In this document: in pieces, positions 23,296 to 32,300 of the stretch | Numbering within the stretch: the first letter of the stretch is position 1 | Layout of the letters: each line of letters starts with the position of its first letter | Assembly: GCF_000720765.1 (NCBI RefSeq) | Contig: NZ_JODC01000006.1 | Coordinates: forward strand, 186,001 to 250,000 | Length of the DNA stretch: 64,000 nt | Source: Streptomyces sp. NRRL S-646 | Lineage (GTDB): Bacteria > Actinomycetota > Actinomycetes > Streptomycetales > Streptomycetaceae | Direction of reading: 5' to 3' | Made by a program: the position numbers and the translations under genes | The notes under the pieces: model-generated | What the model was told of the DNA's origin: nothing | The model's database searches: none | The model's input: the letters and a program-made list of their open reading frames with translations, nothing else

Positions 23296-23478
23296 AGAGG
23301 ACCTACCTTGGGGCGACAGGGAACGCGGAAATGGTCCCACTTGCGGTTACCGCTGTGCAAGGTGAGCGCCGTTCGCTGCATATGTGCGCGCTACCTGTCA
23401 TTCACCTGGCACTGCTGGTGACGGTGGGACCGCCTCCCTCAGCTCCCTCGGAATTGCTGTGAGTAACTGCACAGGGGT

Positions 23479-24648
23479 TCAGTGCCGCCGCAGCTTCTTC
23501 AGGCAGCGGTGGCCGAGCACCTTCACGAGTTCCACAGAAGGCGTCTGATGAACCGTGCGGGCCTTGGCCGGGGTGCTGTGCCGCACCGGCACCGCGGCGG
23601 CCGCGGCGAGGGCGCCGTAGAGGGCCTGGGCGGCCACCTCGGGATCGATGCGCGGCTCGCGGGGCCCCTGACCGGAGGACGTGGGCACGGCGGACAGCAA
23701 CGCCGGATCGCCGAGGACCCGTACGCCCGTATGAGCGATGCGGTCAACCATCTCGGCGCCGATCCCGGCGGCGGCCTCCACCGCCCACTGCGGTGTCGGG
23801 ATCTTCACGTCCTGCGGCGTCGGGCTGCACGCGTTCTTCATATGCATGACCGCGCCGTTGCGAACGAGCGTGGAATACAGCTCGTCCGGCAGTCCATTGC
23901 CCCGGAATTCCCTATTAAGATTCCGCAGCATTTCGGTCTCGGCGAGGGTAAGGGATCGATTCGCCGTGTCCGGAACGGGCTGCAGGAGATTCTCCGGCAG
24001 CCCCAGCAGCGCCTCGAAGGTGCGCATCAGTCCGCCCCGGTCCCGGTCGTCCACCACGGCGACGGTGACCCGCTCCGGCCCGACCGCCCGCGCCCACCGC
24101 TCCACCAGCCGGTCGTGCCGGTGCCGGCGCCAGAAGCTGGGGGTGGGCTGCTCGTAGGGCGCCTTCTTCAGCATGTGCCCGAGCCAGTCCTCGTAGCCCG
24201 TCCGCAGTCCGTTCTGCACGTACTGCTGCCACTGCGAGGGCATGATCTTCGTCAGCGGGCGCAGGGTGACGAGGATGTGCACGCGGTCCCCGCCGAGCTG
24301 CTCGACGATCCGCCCGATCGTGTCGTCGCCCTCGGCGTCGGCGAAGAACTCGCTGCTGACCACCAAGGTGCGCCCGTCGGTGGCGTGCACCTGCTGCAGC
24401 AGCTTCGTCCAGTGCCGGTCGGTGGGCACGGTGTCGCCCATCATCGCGGGCCGCGCGCAGGCGGCCAGCGCGGCCTCCATGGGGTGCCGGGTGTGGCCGG
24501 GGAACTCGACGCCGTGCGCGGGCAGTCGGTCCTTCGCGGCGAACAGCGCACCCTGGATCGAGGTCGTCCCGGTTTTGTGCGGGCCGATGTGCAGCAGCCG
24601 GGTGCCGTGCGGCAGCGGCGCGGGGGTGGTCGTGCAGTCCGTCTCCAT
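23479..24648 (-). CDS. sulfotransferase-like protein
   Basis: This 389-residue protein has the PAPS 5'-phosphosulfate-binding loop type motif HIGPHKTGTTS at about residues 20-30, and a later TLRPLTKIMPSQWQQYVQNG with a possible 3'-phosphate site. The fold is that of P-loop sulfotransferases and related kinases. It is encoded just upstream of the CDP-alditol synthase-like gene, so sulfation or other tailoring of the wall polymer is possible. The ATG at 24648 (METDCTTT) lacks a clear ribosome binding site. The C-terminal ~90 residues are of low similarity to anything I know. Confidence 0.7.
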   Translation of the reverse strand: METDCTTTPAPLPHGTRLLHIGPHKTGTTSIQGALFAAKDRLPAHGVEFPGHTRHPMEAALAACARPAMMGDTVPTDRHWTKLLQQVHATDGRTLVVSSEFFADAEGDDTIGRIVEQLGGDRVHILVTLRPLTKIMPSQWQQYVQNGLRTGYEDWLGHMLKKAPYEQPTPSFWRRHRHDRLVERWARAVGPERVTVAVVDDRDRGGLMRTFEALLGLPENLLQPVPDTANRSLTLAETEMLRNLNREFRGNGLPDELYSTLVRNGAVMHMKNACSPTPQDVKIPTPQWAVEAAAGIGAEMVDRIAHTGVRVLGDPALLSAVPTSSGQGPREPRIDPEVAAQALYGALAAAAAVPVRHSTPAKARTVHQTPSVELVKVLGHRCLKKLRRH

Positions 24649-24666
24649 GGTCAACGGACGGTAAGA

Positions 24667-24689
24667 GACTTACCTGGGACTTACCTGAG
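24667..24689 (-). promoter_or_regulatory. 11-bp tandem repeat upstream of the sulfotransferase-like gene
   Basis: GACTTACCTGG is followed directly by GACTTACCTGA on the plus strand. The 11-bp period and ACC ending recall PHO boxes (GTTCACC units every 11 bp), but only about four of seven conserved bases match. It lies ~20 nt upstream of the gene start. Confidence 0.3.
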
Positions 24690-24691
24690 AG

Positions 24692-24721
24692 CCCCGTGGG
24701 ACTCCGGTGAGTCCCACGGGG
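24692..24721 (-). terminator. terminator after the PhoD gene
   Basis: CCCCGTGGGACT pairs perfectly with AGTCCCACGGGG (12 bp, 6-nt loop), 14 nt past the PhoD stop codon. Confidence 0.75.
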
Positions 24722-24734
24722 CCGGTGCGGACCG

Positions 24735-26285
24735 TCAGACCAGCCGCACGCCGGGTTCGCCCGATTCCACCCGCAGCCGCGCCAGCGTGCTCGCCGTCGC
24801 CGTCGGCTGCCGGACCGTGTCCACCACCCTCACCTGAGCGTCGATGCCGTCGCGGTCGATGTCGAAGAGGTGGTAGCCGCGGTGGGCGTCGATCAGCTTC
24901 CAGTGCGGGTTGTCCGGCATCCGGGGGTCCCACTCGGCATGGAAGGCGGCCTGGTCCTGGTCGCCGTTGCTGGAGATGGACGTACCGACGAACTCGGCGC
25001 CGACGACGTCGGAGTCCGGGTCGCCGTAGTCCGTCCTGAGGTCGCTGATCATCGTGAGGTGGCGGTCGCCGCTGAACACGACCGGGTTGCGGATGTCGGC
25101 GAAGTCCTCGAGCAGGGCGTTGCGTTCGGCCTGGTAGCCGTCCCAGGCGTCGTAGTACCAGAGCTTGCCCTCGCCGATCTGCAGATCGGTCTCGGCCATC
25201 ATTATCTGCGAGGCGATCAGGTTCCAGCGGGCCGGCGAGTCCTGCAGCCCGTCCAGGAGCCACTCCTTCTGCTCCGCGCCGAGCATCGTGAGCGCCGGGT
25301 TCTCGGCGGCCGCCTGGCTGGTCACCTGGTCGCTGCGGAACTGCCGGGTGTCCAGGACGTTCAGACGGGCGAGACGGCCGAACTCCAGCCGCCGGTACAT
25401 CTGGATGTGCGGGCCGTTCGGGATCGCGGAGGCACGGACCGGCATGTGCTCGTAGTACGCCTGGAAGGCCGCCGTCAGCCGGGCCACGAACGCGTCGTGC
25501 GACTGCTTGTCGGGGTCCTGCGGGATCTCCCCGGCCCAGTCGTTGTCGACCTCGTGGTCGTCGAAGGTGACCACCCAGGGAGTGTTCGCGTGCATCGCGG
25601 CGAGGTCGGGGTCGGTCTTGTACTGCGCGTACCGGTTGCGGTACTGCTCCAGGGTGTACGGCTCCCCCGTGCCCTCGTGCCTGCGCACGCCCGTGGACGA
25701 CGGCGTGGACTCGTAGATGTAGTCGCCGACGAACAGAACGACGTCGGGGTCCTGGTCCAGCATGTCGGCGTACGGCGTGAAATAGCCGTGCTGCCAGTTC
25801 TGGCAGGAGGCGAGAGCGACACGCAGCGAGCCACCCCGGCTGTGCGGGTGCGGGGCGGTGCGGGTGCGGCCGACGGGCGAGATCTGGCCGCTCGTGCGGA
25901 AGCGGTACCAGTACGAGCGGTCCGGGCGCAGGCCCCGTACGTCCACGTGAACGCTGTGCCCGTACTCGGGCCGGGCCTGGGCGACGCCCCGGCGCACGGG
26001 CTTTCTGAACCGCTCGTCCTCGGCCATCTCCCACTCCACCGGCACCGCGGTGTCCGGCATGCCGCCGCCGTTCAGGGGATCGGGGGCGAGCCGGGTCCAC
26101 AGCACGATGCCGTCGGGCAGCGGGTCGCCGGAGGCGATGCCGAGGCTGAACACGCCGTCGGGCAGGGTGGCTTCGGCCGCGCGTGCAGTGCCCGGAAGCC
26201 AGAGCTGGGCGGACGCGGCGGCGCCGAGGACGGCGGCACCGGCGGTCAGAAAGCGGCGTCGGTCGGGCGAGATTGCTCCGGTCAT
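24735..26285 (-). CDS. Tat-exported PhoD-like alkaline phosphatase/phosphodiesterase
   Basis: This 516-residue protein has a twin-arginine signal at residues 9-13 (RRRFLTAG) and an Ala-rich cleavage region ending ARA. A PhoD N-terminal domain and metallophosphatase core follow, with FVGDYIYE, VVTFDDHEVDNDW, and SGDRHLTM near the end. PhoD enzymes hydrolyse phosphodiesters, including wall teichoic acid, outside the cell and are usually phosphate-regulated. The ATG at 26285 has GGGGAG eight nt upstream. Placement next to the wall-polymer genes suggests turnover of that polymer. A degenerate PHO-box-like GTTCAGC occurs about 65 nt upstream of the start. Confidence 0.92.
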   Translation of the reverse strand: MTGAISPDRRRFLTAGAAVLGAAASAQLWLPGTARAAEATLPDGVFSLGIASGDPLPDGIVLWTRLAPDPLNGGGMPDTAVPVEWEMAEDERFRKPVRRGVAQARPEYGHSVHVDVRGLRPDRSYWYRFRTSGQISPVGRTRTAPHPHSRGGSLRVALASCQNWQHGYFTPYADMLDQDPDVVLFVGDYIYESTPSSTGVRRHEGTGEPYTLEQYRNRYAQYKTDPDLAAMHANTPWVVTFDDHEVDNDWAGEIPQDPDKQSHDAFVARLTAAFQAYYEHMPVRASAIPNGPHIQMYRRLEFGRLARLNVLDTRQFRSDQVTSQAAAENPALTMLGAEQKEWLLDGLQDSPARWNLIASQIMMAETDLQIGEGKLWYYDAWDGYQAERNALLEDFADIRNPVVFSGDRHLTMISDLRTDYGDPDSDVVGAEFVGTSISSNGDQDQAAFHAEWDPRMPDNPHWKLIDAHRGYHLFDIDRDGIDAQVRVVDTVRQPTATASTLARLRVESGEPGVRLV

Positions 26286-26502
26286 CGCGAACTCCCCTGT
26301 CTCGCAAGCCTCTTGGACACGTGAAAGCTCACGCAGCCGGGCGGTCCACCCGCTGAACGGAGGCCTTCGCGTGCATGACAAATGGGCAGACAACAGAAGA
26401 CCCGTTGCGACACGGGAACAACACGACGAACGTGATTTTGCCGCAACGGGCCTTACATGCCCTCAATTGACACTGGGCAGGAGGCTGTTCGGTGAGCGAA
26501 GT

Positions 26503-26775
26503 TCAAGCCGAGTCCGGAGTCGGCCGCGAACGTGCCGAGGGCGCGCAGACGGCGCCGTCGAAAACGTTTTCGCCCGGTGGGCGCACGTAGAGCTCGGCAC
26601 GGCCGTTCTGGTCGGTGTCGACCAGGACGGTGCTGCGCCCGAAGAAGTCGTTCTGCTCGGCGGTGCCCGGCACGCCCGCGGTGTTCTGGTCGAAGGCCAC
26701 GGCACCGGCACAGGTCCCGGTGAGCCCGGACGCGCCGCCCTTCAACACGGTCACCTGACCGGCCGCCGCCACACT
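26503..26775 (-). pseudogene. remnant of an FG-GAP/integrin-alpha-like repeat protein
   Basis: About 75 residues read like the last repeats of a secreted FG-GAP (integrin alpha-like) protein: GQVTVLKGG, then AFDQNTAGVPGTAEQNDFFG, then the calcium-binding DTDQNGRAELYV and PGEN-FDGAV. There is no signal peptide, no credible start and no room for the usual seven repeats. The end after DGAVC runs into unrelated sequence. It lies between the PhoD promoter region and a family-A repeat. Best read as a decayed C-terminal fragment left by a deletion. Confidence 0.6.
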
Positions 26776-26829
26776 GCCGATGAGTGAGGGGCCCTCAACG
26801 ACGTGGCACGTCTCCCGGCGGCAACTACC

Positions 26830-26898
26830 TCCAGCCCGTCCGGCGTTTGAGGACGAGGCCGTTCAGGCCGACCGGGGCCTGGGGGCGGAGCCCCCAGA
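26830..26898 (+). repeat. interspersed repeat family A, copy 1
   Basis: About 68 bp containing CCCGTCCGGCGTTTGAGGAC and GAGGCCGTTCAGGCCGA, ending in a CTGGGGGC/GCCCCCAG hairpin (8 bp, 3-nt loop). The second copy is at 40437-40503. This type of element recurs in Streptomyces intergenic DNA as I remember it. It lies just beyond the obg stop codon and could act as its terminator. Confidence 0.85.
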
Positions 26899-26920
26899 CG
26901 GCACCAATCCCGCGGAGCGC

Positions 26921-28363
26921 CTACTCACCGAAGGGTTCGAAGCCCCCGTACTCCCGGAGGGCCTCGTCCCGCTCCGCGTCCCGGTCGCGACGCCGCTGCG
27001 CCGCAGGCCTGGGCGCCTCGAACCGGTGGTCCTCACCGCGACGGCCCAGCATCTCCGCCCCGGCCATCACCGTCGGCTCCCAGTCGAAGACGACGGCGTT
27101 CTCCTCGGGTCCGATGGCGACACCGTCGCCCGACCGGGCCCCCGCCTTCATCAACTCCTCTTCCACACCGAGGCGGTTGAGGCGGTCCGCGAGATAGCCC
27201 ACGGCCTCGTCGTTGCTGAAGTCGGTCTGCCGCACCCAGCGCTCGGGCTTCTCGCCCCGCACCCGGAACAGCCCGTCGTCCTCGCGGGTCACCGTGAAGC
27301 CGGTGTCGTCGACGGCCTTGGGCCGGATGACGATCCGCGTCGCCTCCTCCTTCGGCTTCGCGGCGCGCGCCTTCGCCACCACGTCGGCCAGCGCGAACGA
27401 CAGTTCCTTCAGCCCGAGATGAGCGACGGCCGACACCTCGAAGACCCGGTACCCGCGCGCCTCCAGATCCGGCCGCACCATCTCGGCGAGGTCCTTGCCG
27501 TCCGGTACGTCGATCTTGTTCAGTACGACCATCCGCGGCCGCCGGTCGAGCCCGCCGTACTGCTTCAGCTCCTCCTCGATGACATCGAGGTCGGAGACGG
27601 GGTCCCGCTCGGACTCCAGCGTCGCCGTGTCCAGCACATGCACCAGCACACTGCACCGCTCGACGTGCCGCAGGAACTCCAGCCCCAGCCCCTTGCCCTG
27701 GCTGGCGCCCGGGATCAGCCCCGGCACATCCGCGATGGTGTACACGGTGGAACCGGCCGTCACGACACCCAGGTTGGGGACGAGGGTCGTGAACGGGTAG
27801 TCGGCGATCTTCGGCTTGGCGGCCGACAGCACCGAGATCAGCGAGGACTTACCGGCACTCGGGTACCCCACCAGCGCCACGTCCGCGACCGTCTTCAGCT
27901 CCAGGACGATGTCCTGCAGATCGCCGGGGACGCCGAGCAGCGCGAACCCCGGCGCCTTGCGCCGCGCCGAGGCGAGCGCCGCGTTGCCGAGCCCGCCGCG
28001 GCCGCCCTGCGCAGCGACGTACGAGGTGCCGTGTCCGACCAGGTCGGCGAGCACATTGCCGGCCTTGTCGAGGACGACGGTGCCGTCCGGCACGGGCAGC
28101 ACGAGGTCCTGGCCGTCCTTGCCCGACCGGTTGCCGCCCTCACCGGGCTTGCCGTTGGTGGCCTTGCGGTGCGGGGAGTGGTGGTAGTCGAGAAGAGTCG
28201 TCACGGACTGGTCGACGGTGAGGATGACGTCACCGCCGCGCCCGCCGTTGCCGCCGTCGGGTCCGCCGAGCGGCTTGAACTTCTCACGGTGGACGGAGGC
28301 ACAGCCGTGGCCTCCGTTACCCGCGGCGACGTGCAGTTCGACGCGGTCCACGAAGGTGGTCAT
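26921..28363 (-). CDS. obg: Obg GTPase
   Basis: This 480-residue ribosome-associated GTPase is required for growth and, in Streptomyces, for timing aerial development. The glycine-rich Obg fold fills residues 1-158 ([23 protein letters not shown]). The GTPase domain follows with G1 GYPSAGKSS (166-174), G2/G3 DYPFTT and DVPGL, and G4 NKID. An OCT domain lies at about residues 345-425, and the tail is acidic/Arg-rich. The ATG has CTGGAGGCAC upstream. rpmA and rplU precede it in the usual order; downstream the expected proB is absent and is replaced by the wall-polymer cluster. Confidence 0.97.
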   Translation of the reverse strand: MTTFVDRVELHVAAGNGGHGCASVHREKFKPLGGPDGGNGGRGGDVILTVDQSVTTLLDYHHSPHRKATNGKPGEGGNRSGKDGQDLVLPVPDGTVVLDKAGNVLADLVGHGTSYVAAQGGRGGLGNAALASARRKAPGFALLGVPGDLQDIVLELKTVADVALVGYPSAGKSSLISVLSAAKPKIADYPFTTLVPNLGVVTAGSTVYTIADVPGLIPGASQGKGLGLEFLRHVERCSVLVHVLDTATLESERDPVSDLDVIEEELKQYGGLDRRPRMVVLNKIDVPDGKDLAEMVRPDLEARGYRVFEVSAVAHLGLKELSFALADVVAKARAAKPKEEATRIVIRPKAVDDTGFTVTREDDGLFRVRGEKPERWVRQTDFSNDEAVGYLADRLNRLGVEEELMKAGARSGDGVAIGPEENAVVFDWEPTVMAGAEMLGRRGEDHRFEAPRPAAQRRRDRDAERDEALREYGGFEPFGE

Positions 28364-28412
28364 GGTTGGTGCCTCCAGTTACGTACGGGTGTTACTCATG
28401 TCAACACGCGAA

Positions 28413-28452
28413 AGGCGGACCCGCCTTCCCACACGGGAAGTGAGGTCCGCCT
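28413..28452 (-). terminator. rpmA-obg intergenic hairpin
   Basis: AGGCGGACC pairs with GGTCCGCCT, and inside it CTTCCC pairs with GGGAAG. It lies 41 nt past the rpmA stop and 50 nt before obg, so it may separate ribosomal protein from obg expression. Confidence 0.65.
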
Positions 28453-28492
28453 CGCGAAGCGTTCGGGCTTCAGCCCTGAATCAGGAACAGAC

Positions 28493-28747
28493 TCAGGCGA
28501 CCGGAACGATGTTCACGACCTTGCGGCCACGGTGGGTACCGAACTCCACCGCGCCGGCGTTCAGCGCGAACAGCGTGTCGTCGCCGCCACGGCCGACGCC
28601 CGTGCCGGGGTGGAAGTGGGTGCCGCGCTGGCGGACCAGGATCTCACCCGCGTTGACGACCTGACCGCCGAAGCGCTTCACGCCGAGCCGCTGGGCGTTC
28701 GAGTCGCGACCGTTCCGGGTGGACGATGCGCCCTTCTTGTGTGCCAT
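28493..28747 (-). CDS. rpmA: 50S ribosomal protein L27
   Basis: 84 residues starting [16 protein letters not shown], with the L27 signature [22 protein letters not shown]. The protein reaches the peptidyl-transferase centre. The N-terminus is the non-cleaved actinobacterial type. GAGGAGAG lies directly upstream of the ATG. It is 14 nt downstream of rplU in a ribosomal protein operon with obg. Confidence 0.99.
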   Translation of the reverse strand: MAHKKGASSTRNGRDSNAQRLGVKRFGGQVVNAGEILVRQRGTHFHPGTGVGRGGDDTLFALNAGAVEFGTHRGRKVVNIVPVA

Positions 28748-28761
28748 CTCTCCTCAGTCCC

Positions 28762-29082
28762 TTACTTCGCAGCCGTGGGGATCTCAGTGACCTTGATCGC
28801 CGTGTACTGCTGGCGGTGGCCCTGACGACGGCGGTAGCCGGTCTTGTTCTTGTAGCGAAGGATGTCGATCTTGACGCCCTTGTGGTGGTCCACGACCTCG
28901 GCCTGGACCTTGATGCCGGCCAGCACCCACGGGTCGCTGGTGACAGCTTCGCCGTCGACAACGAGCAGGGTCGAGAGCTCGACCGTGTCGCCAACCTTGG
29001 CAGTGGAAATCTTGTCAACCTCAACGATGTCGCCGACAGCAACCTTGTGCTGGCGACCACCGCTGCGCACGATGGCGTACAC
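28762..29082 (-). CDS. rplU: 50S ribosomal protein L21
   Basis: 106 residues with the L21 landmarks [13 protein letters not shown] near the start and [20 protein letters not shown] residues near the end (here [16 protein letters not shown]). It binds 23S rRNA. The GTG at 29082 is preceded by GAGTGAGATC. It heads the rplU-rpmA-obg group; the 235-bp gap up to rne carries its promoter, which I cannot pinpoint. Confidence 0.99.
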   Translation of the reverse strand: MYAIVRSGGRQHKVAVGDIVEVDKISTAKVGDTVELSTLLVVDGEAVTSDPWVLAGIKVQAEVVDHHKGVKIDILRYKNKTGYRRRQGHRQQYTAIKVTEIPTAAK

Positions 29083-29277
29083 GCGGATCTCACTCTCTCG
29101 CTCGGGAACGGCACCCCCGCAGTCCAGCCACCCGGCACGGGCAGCCTCTCCGGAGCACCCAGTGCCCTGGAGGAATGAGGTTTACGGGGATGTGGCGCGC
29201 CCATATCCAAGGACACGCCGACGGTCAAGGTTACGGGGCCGTGGCCGGAGGGGTCAAACCGGGCCGGGCCCCGCACG

Positions 29278-29308
29278 CGTGCGGCCGGTCACAGGGACCG
29301 GCCGCACG
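29278..29308 (-). terminator. rne: rne terminator
   Basis: A 13-bp perfect stem (CGTGCGGCCGGTC and its complement) with a 5-nt loop starts 9 nt after the RNase E/G stop codon. Confidence 0.85.
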
Positions 29309-29317
29309 CGGCACTGC

Positions 29318-32300
29318 TCAGCTCTCGTCGGCGGCGGCCGAGACCGTGGTCTTCTTCGCCGTCGACTTGGCCGCGGCCGTCTTGGCGGTCGTCGCCGCCT
29401 TCTTGGCCGTGACCTTCTTCGCTGCCGTCTTCTTGGCCGCGGTCTTCTTGGTGGCGGCCTTCTTCGCGGTGGCCTTCTTGGCCGTCTTGCGAGCGGCCGT
29501 CTTCTTGGCCGGAGCCGCCTCCTCGGCGCTCTCCTCCGCGGCCGCCGGCTCCTCCGCACCCGACGGGACGACCACGACGGCCGTCTCCTCGGACGCGGTC
29601 GGCGCGGTCTCCTTGCGCACCGCACGGCGCCGCGGGCGGGCCGGAGCGGCGCTCTCGGCGGGCGTCTCGGCCGCCGTCTCCGCCTCGGCCACCACCGGAG
29701 CCTCGGCCACGGGGGCCGTCTCGGCGACCGTCACCACGGCGGCCTCGGCGCCCGCGGGCGACCCGGCCGGCGCGGACACCTTGCGGGTCGCGCGACGGCG
29801 CGTACGCCCCTTGGGCGCGGCCTCCTCGACGGCCGGAGCCTCGGCGGGGGCGGTCTGGACGACCGCGTCCTCGACGGCAGCGGGCTCGGCCAGCGCCTCG
29901 GCGGCGGGTTCCGGCTGCACCGGACGCTCCACCTCAGCCTCGACCGTCACGTCCTGAGCGGTCGGCGCCTCGGCCTCCTCGTAACGCGGTGCCTCACGCC
30001 GGGGCGCACCCGCCGGAGCGGACGCACGACGGCTCGCGCGGCGCCGCGAACGGCCACGGCCGACCGCGGCCTCAGCCTCGGCGACGCTGCTGTACAGCTC
30101 CTCGTCCGGCGCGAAGGCCGGCTCGGACAGCGCGACCGGTGCCGCGGCCTCGGCAGCGACCTCGGCCTCGGTCTCCTCGACGGCCTCCGGAGCCTCGACG
30201 GCCGCCACGGCCTCGTGCTCGTGCACGTGCCCGTCGCCGCCACGCCCGCGCTTCTTGCGCTTGCCGCCGCCACCGGGGGCGCTCGGCTGCTCCATGTGCA
30301 CGATGACACCGCGGCCGTTGCAGTGGACGCAGGTCTCGGAGAAGGACTCCAGCAGGCCCTGGCCGACCCGCTTGCGGGTCATCTGGACCAGGCCCAGCGA
30401 GGTGACCTCCGCGACCTGGTGCTTCGTACGGTCCCGGCCCAGGCACTCCAGCAGGCGCCGCAGCACCAGGTCCCGGTTGGACTCGAGCACCATGTCGATG
30501 AAGTCGATGACGATGATGCCGCCGAGGTCGCGCAGCCGCAGCTGGCGGACGATCTCCTCGGCCGCCTCCAGGTTGTTCCTGGTGACGGTCTCCTCGAGGT
30601 TGCCGCCCTGGCCGGTGAACTTGCCGGTGTTGACGTCGACGACGACCATCGCCTCGGTCCGGTCGATCACCAGCGAACCACCGCTGGGCAGCCAGACCTT
30701 GCGGTCCAGGGCCTTGGCGAGCTGCTCGTCGATCCGGTACGTGGCGAAGACGTCGACCTCACTGGTCCACTTCGACAGCCGGTCGGCGAGGTCGGGTGCG
30801 ACGTGCGAGACGTATCCGTGGATGGTCTCCCAGGCGTCGTCGCCGCTGACGACGACCTTGGTGAAGTCCTCGTTGAAGATGTCGCGGACGACGCGGACGG
30901 TCATGTCCGGCTCGCCGTACAGCAGCGTCGGGGCGTTGCCGTTCTTCGACTTCTTCTGGATGTCCTCCCACTGCGCCTGCAGTCGCTCGACGTCGCGGCG
31001 CAGCTCGTCCTCGCTCGCGCCCTCGGCGGCGGTGCGCACGATGACGCCCGCGTCCTCGGGGACGATCTTCTTGAGGATGGTCTTCAGCCGGGCCCGCTCG
31101 GTGTCGGGCAGCTTGCGGCTGATGCCGGTCATCGAGCCCTCGGGGACGTACACGAGATAGCGGCCCGGGAGGGACACCTGGCTGGTCAGACGCGCGCCCT
31201 TGTGCCCGATCGGGTCCTTGGTGACCTGGACGAGCACGGACTGGCCGGACTTCAGGGCGGACTCGATACGGCGCGGCCCGTTGGCCATGCCGAGCGCCTC
31301 GAAGTTGACCTCACCGGCGTACAGGACGGCGTTGCGGCCCTTGCCGATGTCGATGAAGGCGGCCTCCATCGAGGGCAGTACGTTCTGCACCTTGCCGAGG
31401 TACACGTTGCCGACGTACGAGGTCGACTGCTCCTTGTTGACGTAGTGCTCGACGAGCACGCCGTCCTCCAGGACGCCGATCTGCGTGCGCTCACCGCTCT
31501 GCCGGACGACCATCACGCGCTCGACGGCCTCACGGCGGGCCAGGAACTCGGCCTCGGTGATGATCGGGACGCGTCGGCGGCCCTGCTCACGGCCCTCGCG
31601 GCGGCGCTGCTTCTTGGCCTCCAGACGCGTGGAGCCCTTGATGGACTGCACCTCGTCGGACGGCTCGGCCTTCGGGCGGGGCTCGCGGACCTTGACGACC
31701 GTGCGCTCGGGGTCACCGTCGCCGGGCTCGATGTCCGCGGAGGTGTCACCGGCACGACGACGACGGCGCCGGCGCCGACGGCTGCTGGAGCTGGAGCCGC
31801 CGCTCTCGCCGGCCTCGTCCTCCTCGTCGTCCTCGACCTGCTCGGCGGTGTCCGCAGCGTCCTCATCGGCCCGCCCGGCCTGTACGGCGGCGAGCTCGTC
31901 GGACTCCTCCAACTCGTCCTCACCGGCGGACTCGGCGGACTCGCCACGACGACGGCGACGGCCGCCACGGCGACGGCGACGGCGCGAACCGGTCTCCTCC
32001 GACTCGTCGCCCTCGGCGGCGTCCTCGGCCGACTCGTCGGCCTCCTCCGCCTCGTCCTCCACGGTGGTCTCCACGGCCTGCGGTTCGGCCTCCTCGCCGG
32101 CGGCGGCACCGCGGCGACGGCGACGGCGCCGCGCCCCGGCCTGCTCCTCGGGGAGCTCCTCCGGCTCGACGGTCTCGGCCTCGGCGGCCGCTTCGGCGGC
32201 GGCGCGCTGCGGGGTCTGGAACTGCGGCTCGGTGAACACGGGCGCCTGGAACACGGCGACGGCGGGCCTGGCCGGCCGCCGCGGACCCTCGTCCTCGACG

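Noticed and set aside
26780..28825. Long plus-strand frame opposite obg and rpmA
   Set aside because: It is antisense to two certain genes and its product is low-complexity with no recognisable domain.
29318..29560. Lys/Ala-rich end of the RNase as a separate histone-like gene
   Set aside because: The frame is continuous with the RNase catalytic core and there is no internal start with a ribosome binding site. It is the protein tail.
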